NCBI RefSeq assembly: GCF_000238275.3
Contig: NZ_AHCF03000002.1
Coordinates: forward strand, 496,001 to 560,000
Direction of reading: 5' to 3'
Length of the DNA: 64,000 nucleotides
Source: Pseudoalteromonas undina
GTDB taxonomy: Bacteria; Pseudomonadota; Gammaproteobacteria; Enterobacterales; Alteromonadaceae
Made by a program: the position numbers and the translations under genes. A model generated the notes under the pieces. It ran no database searches and was not told the DNA's origin. It worked only from the letters and a program-made list of their open reading frames with translations. This document shows positions 36,023 to 45,240 of this stretch, in pieces; positions within the stretch are counted from its first letter, which is position 1; each line of letters begins with the position of its first letter.

Positions 36023-37086
36023 TGAAAACGCTTGATTGGTATTTAGGCCGTAGCATTATGCAAACGACTGGATTTGCACTAATGGTGTTGGTGGGGATCA
36101 GTACTTTAATAAAATTTATAGAGCAACTTAAATCGGTTGGCCGAGGTAGTTACGATATTATGACCGCCTTGCTATATACCATTTATAGTATGCCCGGCGA
36201 TTTAGTGGTGTTTTTCCCAATGGCAGCACTTATTGGTGGCTTAACTGGGTTAGGCGCTTTAGCTTCTAATAGTGAGTTGGTAGTAATGCAAGCCGCGGGT
36301 ATGTCGCGTTTACAAATCATTGGCTCGGTAATGAAAACCGCAATTTTTATGGCGCTGTGCGTAATGGTGCTAGGTGAGTGGGGGGCGCCCGCTGCTCAGC
36401 TGCACGCCAAAGAAATGCGTAACCAAGCTATTCATGGCGGGGATGTATTTAATGCACAAAAAGGCGTGTGGGCTAAAGATGGCAGTAACTTTATTAATAT
36501 TGAAGATGTTGACCAAAATGGCATGCTGCGCGGCGTAAATATGTACCACTTTGATAAGTCGTTGCAACTTACACAAATTACTAAAGCAAAAGAAGCAGTA
36601 GGGCGTGATAATGGCTGGCTACTGCGCGATGTGAACAAAGTATTGATCAGTGAAGAGCTAATTACCACGGAGCAAGTTACTGAAGAGTTTTACTCATCTC
36701 AGCTGACCGGTGAAAAACTTGGCGTGGTTTCAGTAAAACCAGAGTCACTGTCATTTTCAGGATTGTGGTCATATTTAGCTTATTTACAGCAAAATGAGCA
36801 AGATACAAGTACCTATGATTTAGCACTATGGCGTAAATTAATGCAGCCAGTGTCTATTGCTGTGATGTTGTTGGTTGCCTTATCGTTTATATTTGGTCCG
36901 CTGCGAACCGTAACTATGGGGGCACGAATTATCATGGGAGTGGTAACGGGGATAGTGTTTCACTTAACTAATGAGATATTTGGCCCTGTGGTAATGGTAT
37001 ATCAAATCCCAGCCATTGTAGGCGCCGTTCTACCGAGCATTTTATTTACTGGGTTTGCAGCTTATTTGATGAATAAGCGGGTGTAG
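36019..37086 (+). CDS. lptG: LPS export ABC transporter permease LptG
   Basis: Partner permease of LptF (355 aa) with the same 3+3 membrane layout and periplasmic jellyroll. Start KTLDWYLGRSIMQTTGFALMVLV and coupling region SNSELVVMQAAGMSRLQI. Translationally coupled to lptF by an ATGA overlap. A second ATG directly follows the first. A strong terminator follows. Confidence 0.97.
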   Translation: MMKTLDWYLGRSIMQTTGFALMVLVGISTLIKFIEQLKSVGRGSYDIMTALLYTIYSMPGDLVVFFPMAALIGGLTGLGALASNSELVVMQAAGMSRLQIIGSVMKTAIFMALCVMVLGEWGAPAAQLHAKEMRNQAIHGGDVFNAQKGVWAKDGSNFINIEDVDQNGMLRGVNMYHFDKSLQLTQITKAKEAVGRDNGWLLRDVNKVLISEELITTEQVTEEFYSSQLTGEKLGVVSVKPESLSFSGLWSYLAYLQQNEQDTSTYDLALWRKLMQPVSIAVMLLVALSFIFGPLRTVTMGARIIMGVVTGIVFHLTNEIFGPVVMVYQIPAIVGAVLPSILFTGFAAYLMNKRV

Positions 37087-37104
37087 CTAGACTTAAAGCT
37101 TAAA

Positions 37105-37143
37105 TAAAAAACGCGGCCTTTTTAAAAGTGCCGCGTTTTTTTA
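37105..37143 (+). terminator. Terminator after lptFG
   Basis: AAAAAACGCGGC and GCCGCGTTTTTT arms with a 12-base loop. The A- and T-tracts on both sides suit the convergent RDD gene too. Confidence 0.9.
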
Positions 37144-37177
37144 TGCTTTAGCTTATACCAATTCACTAGATTAAGTA

Positions 37178-37678
37178 TTAATCTAGTTCGCGATACACGC
37201 GTTTATTTTCTTCTTTGGTGAGCGTAACCACTTCGGTTTTTGATAAGTAATCTTGTAGTGCTTTTTTATTTTTAAAGTCGACTAATACCACTAAATTTCC
37301 TAAACCAAGGAATGCGCTGATACTGCGGATAATAGCTTGTGGCCAGCTAATTAAACTTCCTTGGTTGGTTTGTACTTTTAAGCGCCATGCTCGCATACCA
37401 ATTGTTTGCCCACTTTTCGTCCAAAAATAACCAAAAAATACCAAGCCAACAAGCACCAGCAGCGAGCTACGAATACCAGAAAGTAATAGTGAATCTTGAA
37501 TACGTGCAGATACATCTTCAGCGCCATTGAGGGCAATAACATCAAGGGAAATAAGTCCTTGGATAGCAAATAAATACAATACCACCGTTAGCATCGCAAA
37601 AGCGATAATAGCTAATGTGTCGTACACCAATGACGCAAAACGACGCCAAAACCCTGCTCGTGGAAACTCAGCCGACAT
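37178..37678 (-). CDS. RDD family membrane protein
   Basis: 166 residues with three or four membrane segments and the RDD-domain pattern: an Arg-rich start AGFWRRFASLVYDTLAI with the conserved Asp, and FGYFWTKSGQTIGMRAWRLKV in the middle. Function of the family is mostly unknown (some members act in ion homeostasis). It sits convergent to lptG, a common arrangement in Alteromonadales. Confidence 0.88.
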   Translation of the reverse strand: MSAEFPRAGFWRRFASLVYDTLAIIAFAMLTVVLYLFAIQGLISLDVIALNGAEDVSARIQDSLLLSGIRSSLLVLVGLVFFGYFWTKSGQTIGMRAWRLKVQTNQGSLISWPQAIIRSISAFLGLGNLVVLVDFKNKKALQDYLSKTEVVTLTKEENKRVYRELD

Positions 37679-37828
37679 AAATATACTCTCACTGTTAATG
37701 TGCGCGATAGTTTAGCAAATAAGCCGCTAAATACTACCTATTACGCTACGTGCTTAACCAGCTATTGGTTCAAATGTTAATGGTTGCCTAAATGTTAAGC
37801 GGTCGATCACGCTTAATACATAAAACGC

Positions 37829-37856
37829 TTGCCGCTTTGCTCATTGTTTGTATAAT
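37829..37856 (+). promoter_or_regulatory. Sigma-70 promoter of tRNA-Leu
   Basis: TTGCCG (37829-37834), 16-bp spacer, TATAAT (37851-37856). Start would be near 37863, leaving an unusually long leader of about 85 nt before the tRNA. Confidence 0.7.
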
Positions 37857-37949
37857 GCTAGGCAATGAGATGGAAGAGGGTACATAATCTTTCACTCTTA
37901 AGTGGTTTTTCTTTATCTTCTCGTGTTTAGAAGGTTAAAGAAAAATGAT

Positions 37950-38034
37950 GCCAGCGTGATGAAATTGGTATACATGGGGGATTCAAAATCCCCTGCCGCA
38001 AGGCGTGCCGGTTCAAGTCCGGCCGCTGGTACCA
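37950..38034 (+). tRNA. tRNA-Leu (CAA)
   Basis: 85 nt with encoded CCA. Acceptor GCCAGCG pairs with CGCTGGT, the anticodon loop TTCAAAA gives CAA, and the long variable arm (TGCCGCAAGGCG) is typical of class II tRNA. Confidence 0.96.
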
Positions 38035-38042
38035 CTTTTTAT

Positions 38043-38072
38043 AGCCCCGACCAAATTGGTTGGGGTTTTTTT
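38043..38072 (+). terminator. Terminator of tRNA-Leu
   Basis: CCCCGACCAA and TTGGTTGGGG pair (one G-T) and are followed by seven T, directly behind the tRNA. Confidence 0.9.
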
Positions 38073-38353
38073 ATGCCTAAGATTTGAGTTGCCGGATTTT
38101 AATTACAAAAAATGTGTCCAACATTGCTACTTTTATAAGCAGTAGGTTTTGATCTAAACTTGGCCTGTAAACGTTTTGGTTTACCTAACCTTAAGCTCTG
38201 CTTGAGATAGGTTTCTTATCCAGAACTTAGGTTATATAGTAAACACAGGCCTGACTTTAATCGTATTTTTCATTGATACGGGTGTGCTAAGTTATGCAAT
38301 GTGTTTTGACTCGGGTATTATATACCTTAACCTCTTGTTGCGAATAAAACATC
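38073..38353. other. Gene-free stretch with nested inverted repeats before the desaturase
   Basis: Outer arms GGCCTGT (38162-38168) and ACAGGCC (38245-38251) enclose GTTTAC (38179-38184) / GTAAAC (38239-38244) and TAACCTTAAG (38187 onward) / CTTAGGTTA (38226-38234), with small inner hairpins. A separate short inverted repeat, GGTAT-TAT-ATACC, lies at 38314-38326. This could be a structured leader RNA or a set of operators for the desaturase gene. I do not recognise it as a known RNA family. Confidence 0.45.
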
Positions 38354-39343
38354 ATGACTCAACTAACCGCAAAACAGAATATTCAAGCCATTGTAAAAGC
38401 GATTAAGGCTGAAGAAGCATTACTGCGTAAAAAACACCCGCTATTAATGCATCAAAATACCTTAGGAATGGCTATTTTATTACTTTCTTTGAGTGCATTA
38501 ATCGGAATTGGCACACTGTATTATTTTGCTATTATTCCCGCTTGGCTATGCATTATTTTAGCGGCCATTGCTACCTCAATTTCCCATGAGCTTGAGCATG
38601 ACTTAATCCACAAACAGTATTTTAGCAACCAACCATTTTTGCATAATTTTATGATGTTAACCGTGTGGCTGATGCGTCCTAATACCATAAGCCCATGGTA
38701 CCGTCGCAAGATGCATTTACATCATCATAAAACGTCGGGTACTGAGCAAGATTTAGAAGAGCGTTTGGTAGGTAATGGTATTAAAAATCCGTTTTTACGT
38801 GCCTTGGTAATTGTTGATGGATTACTCGGTTTATTAATTAATGCAAAACGTTTTAGTAAAGAAATTAATGGGTTTAGCTTCTTTAAAGTGTTTAATGCAG
38901 GTTTTCCCATTACTACTGCGTATTTCGCCATTTTATATAGCGTAATTGTGTTTCACTTAGTTAATTTGTTCACTCCACTGGCTGCTAATTCACCTGTATT
39001 GCTGCTTGATGTAATGAATGTGTTTGAATTTCTAATGGTGGTGCTGATTGTGCCTAATATTGTGCGTTCGAGCTCACTTAATTTTGTTACTTCAAGTATG
39101 CATTATTATGGCGGTGTGAATAATATGCTTGAACAAACTCACGTAATTACTAGCCGTTTGTTTATGCCATTTAATTTATTTTGTTTTAACTTTGGGCATA
39201 CTCATACTATCCATCACTTTGTACCAAATCAGCCGTTTTATTTACGACAAATGATCAGTAAAAAAATCCTTGAAGTGATGCGCCAACACGGCGTGCGTTT
39301 TAATGATTTTGCCAGTATTAAGCAAGCAAACTTGTATCAGTAA
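38354..39343 (+). CDS. Membrane fatty acid desaturase/hydroxylase-like protein
   Basis: 329 residues, about four membrane segments. It carries the three histidine clusters of di-iron membrane desaturases: HELEHD (about 76-81), HLHHHK (about 121-126) and HTIHHF (about 289-294). The product should introduce a double bond or hydroxyl into a lipid; the exact substrate is unknown. The LuxR-type regulator begins 24 bp later on the same strand and may control or be co-expressed with it. Confidence 0.85.
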   Translation: MTQLTAKQNIQAIVKAIKAEEALLRKKHPLLMHQNTLGMAILLLSLSALIGIGTLYYFAIIPAWLCIILAAIATSISHELEHDLIHKQYFSNQPFLHNFMMLTVWLMRPNTISPWYRRKMHLHHHKTSGTEQDLEERLVGNGIKNPFLRALVIVDGLLGLLINAKRFSKEINGFSFFKVFNAGFPITTAYFAILYSVIVFHLVNLFTPLAANSPVLLLDVMNVFEFLMVVLIVPNIVRSSSLNFVTSSMHYYGGVNNMLEQTHVITSRLFMPFNLFCFNFGHTHTIHHFVPNQPFYLRQMISKKILEVMRQHGVRFNDFASIKQANLYQ

Positions 39344-39367
39344 TACTCAGTGTAAAATGGCATCATA

Positions 39368-40174
39368 ATGCAGTCGGACTCGCAGCAGCAATTAACTCAG
39401 CAAGATGCGTTAGCGCAATGTGTACAAGCTATAAAGGGGACCAGTTTTGCGCAAAAGCTGGTTAATTACATTGCCCTTATTGTTGAGTTTGATTGTGCGG
39501 TTGTATTGGCTTGCAGAGTAAATAAGCATCCCATTTATTTATTCGATTCTATCGAGAAACAGCGTGAACTTTTATTTCAGCGCTACCTTACTAACTCGTT
39601 TGTAAACGACCCTTTTTATACTGAACTGGTTAGTAAAGCTGAGGAAGGAGTATTTCGGCTCGCTGATATAGCTCGTTATCAAGATGAACTGACCTTTAAG
39701 GCATATCAACAGCAGTTTTATACTCACACTGACTGGACTGATGAGCTAAGTATTTGTACTAATATAGGTAACGGTCGCTCGATTGTTATTTACCTTGGTT
39801 TATTATCCAATAACCAGCGCTTTAGTGCGTTGCAAAAGCAGCAATTAATAGCACATTTTAATTTAATAAAAGCACTGTGTAGCCAACATTGGGGTAGCCA
39901 AAAATTACTATTAAATCAATTTAATAGTTCAGTTACTGGGCAGCTTATAGAAAATGCCCTCACGTCATTTGCTAACCAACAACTCACTCAACGAGAGCAT
40001 CAGGTTGCTTGTTTAATTGTGCAAGGTTGCGACTCCGCAGATATTGCTTCTCAGCTTGGGATCGCCCTAGGTACAGTTAAAAACCATCGTAAACGTATAT
40101 ATGCACAGTTAAACGTTGCTTCACTGAGTGAATTTTTTCGACTGTTTTTAAACCATTTAATGCTGACAAAATAA
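39368..40174 (+). CDS. LuxR-type helix-turn-helix transcriptional regulator
   Basis: 268 residues. The C-terminal LuxR/FixJ helix-turn-helix (about 207-262) reads LTQREHQVACLIVQGCDSAD...GTVKNHRKRIYAQLNV. The N-terminal 190 residues show no receiver aspartate and no clear acyl-homoserine-lactone-binding signature, and look like a small-molecule or PAS/GAF-like sensing domain. It is 24 bp after the desaturase, so probably the same transcript. A role in membrane lipid control is an inference from position. Confidence 0.82.
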   Translation: MQSDSQQQLTQQDALAQCVQAIKGTSFAQKLVNYIALIVEFDCAVVLACRVNKHPIYLFDSIEKQRELLFQRYLTNSFVNDPFYTELVSKAEEGVFRLADIARYQDELTFKAYQQQFYTHTDWTDELSICTNIGNGRSIVIYLGLLSNNQRFSALQKQQLIAHFNLIKALCSQHWGSQKLLLNQFNSSVTGQLIENALTSFANQQLTQREHQVACLIVQGCDSADIASQLGIALGTVKNHRKRIYAQLNVASLSEFFRLFLNHLMLTK

Positions 40175-40258
40175 AGCGCGTTTATGTCCCTTTAGGGATA
40201 TAGTGCACATCGCTGAGTTTAATTAGTATTTTTCTTATAGATAATTTTGAGAAATACG

Positions 40259-41521
40259 ATGACAGCACATTTACTTAGCGACATTATGCAGCGTGGTTTA
40301 GTCTCTCAAGTGAGTAATATTGAGCAATTAACCCATAAGCTTAAAACTCCACAGGTGGTTTACTGTGGCTTCGATCCTACCGCAGGTAGCTTACACATAG
40401 GGCACTTAGTACCATTAATAATGCTAAAGCGTTTTATGGATGCAGGGCATCAAGGTGTGGCATTAATTGGGGGGGCTACAGGGTTGATTGGTGACCCGAG
40501 TTTTAAAGCCACTGAGCGTAGCCTAAATACTAAACAAACGGTGTCACAATGGGTGACAGCGCTTGCAAACCAAGTTGAAAGTGTACTTGGTCCGCATTTA
40601 AACAAGCCACTGCAGATAAAAAATAACGCTGACTGGTTTAGCTGTATTGATGTATTAGACTTTTTTCGTGATGTAGGTAAACACTTTTCAATTAATACCA
40701 TGATCAACCGTGAATCAGTAAAACAACGTTTGCAACGTCCAGAGCAAGGATTGTCGTTTACTGAATTTAGTTACTCCTTATTGCAGTCGTATGACTTTGC
40801 TAAGCTCAATAGTGAGTTAAATTGTACTTTGCAGATAGGCGGTAACGATCAGTGGGGTAATATTGTCAGTGGAATTGATTTAACCCGCCGTTTAAACCAG
40901 CAAACAGTGTTTGGTTTAACACTGCCACTTATTACTAAGTCAGATGGTACAAAATTTGGAAAAACTGAGGGCGGTGCTATTTGGCTCGACCCTAAAAAAA
41001 CCTCGCCGTATCGCTTTTATCAGTTTTGGTTAAATTGTGAAGATGCTGATGTGTATAACTTTTTGCGTTTTTATACTTTTTTATCAGTTAAAGAAATTGA
41101 GGCCATAGAAGCAAACGATAAGATAAGCGGCCAAAAGCCTCAAGCACAGCGCATTTTAGCTGAGCAATTAACCCGTTTTGTTCATGCTGAAGAAGGCTTG
41201 GCAAGTGCGCAGCGTATCACTGAGTTGTTATTTAATGGACAAGTACAAACCTTAAATTTAAATGATTTAGCACAATTAGAACAAGATGGCTTACCAGTAA
41301 TAACCCTTACTGAAATTAATATAACCACCTCCGCGCTATTGGTTCTCAGTGGTTTAGCAAACTCTAAGCGTGCCGCAAGAGAACTGATAGCTGCAAACGC
41401 AGTAAAAATTAATGGTGAAACAATTTCGGCTGATCATAGTCAGTTAAATTTGGCATTGCATCAACGTTTTTGGTTAATACAGCGAGGTAAAAAACAATTT
41501 AGGTTAATTAAACTCAATTGA
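40259..41521 (+). CDS. tyrS: Tyrosine--tRNA ligase
   Basis: Class I synthetase of 420 aa, close to E. coli TyrS throughout. [18 protein letters not shown] carries the HIGH motif, [10 protein letters not shown] binds tyrosine, [13 protein letters not shown] is the KMSKS-equivalent loop, and an S4 RNA-binding domain ends the protein. The frame opens four codons upstream at a TTG; ATG 40259 is preferred by homology. The 397 bp after it hold only the inverted repeat at 41620 and the nptA leader. Confidence 0.96.
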   Translation: MTAHLLSDIMQRGLVSQVSNIEQLTHKLKTPQVVYCGFDPTAGSLHIGHLVPLIMLKRFMDAGHQGVALIGGATGLIGDPSFKATERSLNTKQTVSQWVTALANQVESVLGPHLNKPLQIKNNADWFSCIDVLDFFRDVGKHFSINTMINRESVKQRLQRPEQGLSFTEFSYSLLQSYDFAKLNSELNCTLQIGGNDQWGNIVSGIDLTRRLNQQTVFGLTLPLITKSDGTKFGKTEGGAIWLDPKKTSPYRFYQFWLNCEDADVYNFLRFYTFLSVKEIEAIEANDKISGQKPQAQRILAEQLTRFVHAEEGLASAQRITELLFNGQVQTLNLNDLAQLEQDGLPVITLTEINITTSALLVLSGLANSKRAARELIAANAVKINGETISADHSQLNLALHQRFWLIQRGKKQFRLIKLN

Positions 41522-41619
41522 ATTTCCCTCTAATGGTGATTTTTTATGTGGTTTTAGGGGTTATTCTTAATCCAAACTACTTAAGTTTTTTAAAAGTCTT
41601 CATTGTTTTTTCTCATTAC

Positions 41620-41653
41620 AATAACGGTAATTAATAATTTAATTGCCGTTATT
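41620..41653. repeat. 34-bp near-perfect inverted repeat after tyrS
   Basis: AATAACGGTAATTAA (41620-41634) and TTAATTGCCGTTATT (41639-41653) differ from perfect complementarity at one position, with a 4-base loop. No T-run follows, so it is not a standard terminator. It lies in the 397-bp gap between tyrS and the Na/Pi symporter. Confidence 0.7.
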
Positions 41654-41700
41654 AATGTGTTTTGTAGGCATTTGTAAATCACTGTGAAATGCTAAGTTAA

Positions 41701-41739
41701 AAAGTAACTTTTTTAAGTGGCTGATAATAAAGTAACTTT
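41701..41739. repeat. Two copies of AAAGTAACTTT upstream of the Na/Pi symporter
   Basis: Copies at 41701-41711 and 41729-41739, 28 bp apart (under three helical turns). Each is itself nearly palindromic. Possible regulator sites; no match to a Pho box seen. Confidence 0.4.
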
Positions 41740-41918
41740 GCTATCTGTTTTTAATAGCGCTGTGCGCACGAGTTGTTTCTTTGTATTAATCTCTTTACTC
41801 ACTCAAGCACGTTAATCAAATTGAAATATTTCTGTAATATTTAGGTGTTCTAATGCGCTCTGAAACAAAAACGTCATCAAAATGCCATAATCGGTAAGAC
41901 AAAAACTGAGATTTAAAC

Positions 41919-43058
41919 ATGAGTGAATCAAAGCGCAATACGCTATTAATAAAAACGCTTAACTGGGCTGCTATCGCCTTTTTAGTTTATTTAGTCCTGG
42001 TAGCCGTTGGCACTGTCAGTGGTGGTTTTAAATTAGCGTCGGGCGGTACCGAGGGAGCGAAAGAAATTTTTGCATTTGCAACCAACCCGTTTATTGCATT
42101 ATTATTAGGTGCTTTGGCAACGGCTTTAGTGCAATCGTCATCAACGGTTACCTCAGTAATAGTGGGCCTTGTTGCTGGCGGTTTACCGTTAAGTATTGCT
42201 ATTCCAATGGTGATGGGTGCAAATATTGGTACTACTATTACTAACACCTTAGTGTCTATTGGTCATATTCGCTCTAAAGAAGAGTTTCAACGTGCGTTTG
42301 CAGCATCAACGGTTCATGATTTCTTTAATTTATTTGCCGTTATTATATTTTTACCGCTTGAGATAATGTTTGGTTTGCTGCAAAAAATGTCAGCTGCTTT
42401 GTCGCATCTATTTATTGGTGATGCTGACTTATCATTAAAGAGCTACAACTTTATTAAACCACTTGTTAAACCTGCTGTGGGTGTAATAAAAGATGCATTT
42501 AGCTTCCTAGACACAAAAATGCTAGGTGCAGCGATGGTTATAGCAGGTATTTGTTTGATTTTATTTGCCGTAACTACATTAGGTAAACTACTTAAAAAAG
42601 CATTGGTTGGCACTGCAAAAGATATACTGCATGGTGCAATTGGGCGCGGGCCTATCGCAGGTATAACATCAGGTGCGGCGGTAACAGTTATGGTTCAGTC
42701 GTCATCAACTACCACGAGTTTAATGATCCCACTTGCGGGAAGTGGTGTGTTTACTACACGTCAAATATATCCATTTACGCTAGGCGCTAATATTGGTACA
42801 ACCATTACCGCTTTATTAGCCGCCACATCAATTACAGGGCCTATGGCTGAAGTGGCGCTAACGATTGCTTTAGTACACGTTATGTTTAATGTATTTGCGG
42901 TTGCACTAATTTACGGAATTCCTGTACTACGTGAAATTCCGCTTAAGTTAGCCGAAAAGCTAGCCGAAATTGGTACAAAGAATAAATCAGCTGCATTAGG
43001 CTATGTGTTAGGGTCGTTCTTTGTGGTGCCAGGTCTAATTGTACTGGCCGTTAGATAA
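41919..43058 (+). CDS. nptA: Na+/phosphate symporter, NptA/PNaS family
   Basis: 379-residue inner-membrane transporter made of two inverted repeats. Each half carries the QSSS signature (VQSSSTVTSVIVGLVAGG near 69-86 and VQSSSTTTSLMIPLAGSG near 255-272) followed by a GANIGTTIT segment. It imports phosphate with sodium, sensible for a marine cell. No PhoU domain is fused at the C-terminus. Followed by a strong bidirectional terminator. Confidence 0.9.
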   Translation: MSESKRNTLLIKTLNWAAIAFLVYLVLVAVGTVSGGFKLASGGTEGAKEIFAFATNPFIALLLGALATALVQSSSTVTSVIVGLVAGGLPLSIAIPMVMGANIGTTITNTLVSIGHIRSKEEFQRAFAASTVHDFFNLFAVIIFLPLEIMFGLLQKMSAALSHLFIGDADLSLKSYNFIKPLVKPAVGVIKDAFSFLDTKMLGAAMVIAGICLILFAVTTLGKLLKKALVGTAKDILHGAIGRGPIAGITSGAAVTVMVQSSSTTTSLMIPLAGSGVFTTRQIYPFTLGANIGTTITALLAATSITGPMAEVALTIALVHVMFNVFAVALIYGIPVLREIPLKLAEKLAEIGTKNKSAALGYVLGSFFVVPGLIVLAVR

Positions 43059-43080
43059 GCAAATAAATGAATAAAAAGAA

Positions 43081-43113
43081 TGCGCTATATAGCTTATATA
43101 GCGCATTTTTTGT
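43081..43113. terminator. Terminator between nptA and the TonB receptor
   Basis: TGCGCTATATA and TATATAGCGCA arms with a 3-base loop, followed by six T. Convergent genes on both sides. Confidence 0.9.
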
Positions 43114-43114
43114 T

Positions 43115-45184
43115 TTACCATTGGTAACTTACAGACAGCATGGCATTACGCGGTTTTCCTGGGAAGTAACGATCGCCAGTAAAACTAGTGTAATCTGCGC
43201 GCTGTGCGTAAGCCGTGTTGGTTAGATTTATTATTCGCGCGCTGAGTAATAATTGTGGGCTAATTTGCCACTGGCCGCGCAAGCTTAAAATATCGTGCCC
43301 TTGATATTCATGTAAGTTTTCAGGGTCGGTAAAGTAGCGACTCACATAGTGCCATTGCAGCGCAAGGCTAATACTCTCGTTGGCTTGCCAATTAAAATCG
43401 ATATTAGCAACTTTTCGAGGTGCGGTATCAATATCGTTCCCTTTAATATTAATACTGCCAATGATTTGCTCATTCGAATACGTATGCTTGGCATAAGTGC
43501 CTGCGAAATTAACCGATAAGTGCTGATTAAAGCTATGCGCTAACTCAAGCTCAATGCCGCGATGTCGAGTTTGGCCGTCATTAACAGTAAAAAAATCACT
43601 GTCGCGGTAGATGGTATTGTGCTTGCTCATCGCATAAGCCGACAAACCGTAGCGAGTATTGTTGTACACCCCTTTGATACCTAACTCAGCATTATTTGCT
43701 ATTTCTGCATCTAAGTCGGCAGTACTTTGCTCGCGTTGTAATTGATAAAGCTCAGCTGCTTGTGGGGCTCTATAGCCTCTTGAAAAGTTAGCGTATAGTG
43801 TATTGTTAATATTAAGCTGATAGCTCACACCGAGTTTTGGCGAAAGATTACTAAAGCTGTTTTTAGTGCTCTCGGGGCGACTATAACGACAGCCACCAAA
43901 ACCACATTTACTGCCATCTTCTTTCGTACGCCCTGTAAGCATATTGTTTTGATAGTTATATTGCATATGCTCATAACGTAGACCTGCAGTTATAAGCCAA
44001 TTATTTAGCTGCCAATCAATAGCGGCAAATGGGGCATATAAGGTGGCATCGACTTGGTAATCGTAATGTTTACCTTGCGGCACTGTGGCCACTAAAAACG
44101 CAGAACCTTGAGTCGGTTTATCTTGGGTTTGTAAAAAATCGGCTTGGGTAAACTCACCATCAAAACCAAGCTTTAAGTTGGTATTGTCGTTCACATAATG
44201 CTGATAAAGCGATTGTAGACCAAACCCAGTTTGGCTATTTTTTTCAAGTGGTGTGCCGGGTAAAAAGTGTTTAAAAAAGTCCATACTTTGGTCACGAATA
44301 TAAGGAGTAACAACTAGAGTGTTCTCTCCTAATTGCCAGCTTGCTTTACTCCAAGCCCTAAACGAGCGAGCTTTTCTAAAGGCGTCGGGATCAAAGTTTT
44401 GCTGTGCTATATCTTCATCTTTATAGCTTTGAAAACCGCTAATATAACCAGCAGTTTGTTGATCTAAATTAGTATACGTAAGCCCAGAAACTAAGCTTAA
44501 GTTGTCATTATTATAGCGATGGCGCACATTTATTTTTTGTTGCTTTACGCTTTCATCATCTCGATAACCGCTATCATCAGTAAAACTAGCATTAATACCT
44601 AGGCCTGAATTATCCATGGCATGGCCTGCACGTAATTTATAGCGAGCATAATCATAAGAGCCATAATCAAAGCCAAGTAAACCACCACCTTGCGTAGTAT
44701 CAGGGGTAATAACGTTAATTACACCATGCACTGCATTAGAACCATAAAGTGCAGAACCTGGGCCTTTTAATACTTCAATGCGCTCTGCCATTTCGCTATG
44801 CGCTTCGAATAGTTCATTGATATTACAAAAACCAGCTGCACGAAGAGCTATGCCATCTTCTGCGGTTAAAACACCACCACAAGCGCCCGTTCCAGAAAGT
44901 ACTTGCGAGCGCAGAGCCGGTAAATACTCTTGGCCATTCCCACGTTGGACATTGGCACCTGCAACGCGTTGTAGCGCTTCCTCTACATGGGTAGGAGCTA
45001 TAAGCTCAAGCTGTGATTCACTTAATACACTGATCACCAGTGGTAATGGCGTGGAAAGCGCTTCACTACGCGATGCTGTGGTGGTGATACGTTCAATTGA
45101 TTGCGCGGTATCTTCAGCACACGCACTATTAATTAAACCTAACTGACTGCATAACAATAACGGGGGTAAATAGTAATATTTCAT
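43115..45184 (-). CDS. TonB-dependent outer-membrane receptor
   Basis: 689 residues from ATG 45184 (upstream in-frame GTG is less likely). Signal peptide to about residue 23. A TonB-box-like segment SIERITTTASRSEA comes next, then the plug domain (about 40-150) with RIEVLKGPGSALYGSNAVHGVINVIT, and a 22-strand barrel ending in an aromatic residue (SYQW). Two cysteines in the plug (GACGG, GFCNI) and two in an extracellular loop (CGFGGC) could form disulfides. Substrate not predictable: no Fur box, riboswitch or transport partner is evident upstream. Confidence 0.92.
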   Translation of the reverse strand: MKYYYLPPLLLCSQLGLINSACAEDTAQSIERITTTASRSEALSTPLPLVISVLSESQLELIAPTHVEEALQRVAGANVQRGNGQEYLPALRSQVLSGTGACGGVLTAEDGIALRAAGFCNINELFEAHSEMAERIEVLKGPGSALYGSNAVHGVINVITPDTTQGGGLLGFDYGSYDYARYKLRAGHAMDNSGLGINASFTDDSGYRDDESVKQQKINVRHRYNNDNLSLVSGLTYTNLDQQTAGYISGFQSYKDEDIAQQNFDPDAFRKARSFRAWSKASWQLGENTLVVTPYIRDQSMDFFKHFLPGTPLEKNSQTGFGLQSLYQHYVNDNTNLKLGFDGEFTQADFLQTQDKPTQGSAFLVATVPQGKHYDYQVDATLYAPFAAIDWQLNNWLITAGLRYEHMQYNYQNNMLTGRTKEDGSKCGFGGCRYSRPESTKNSFSNLSPKLGVSYQLNINNTLYANFSRGYRAPQAAELYQLQREQSTADLDAEIANNAELGIKGVYNNTRYGLSAYAMSKHNTIYRDSDFFTVNDGQTRHRGIELELAHSFNQHLSVNFAGTYAKHTYSNEQIIGSINIKGNDIDTAPRKVANIDFNWQANESISLALQWHYVSRYFTDPENLHEYQGHDILSLRGQWQISPQLLLSARIINLTNTAYAQRADYTSFTGDRYFPGKPRNAMLSVSYQW

Positions 45185-45240
45185 AAATTCCAGCACATCG
45201 GCAATTTGATAAGTTTAGGGTAGGGGATTTTGTGAATTGG

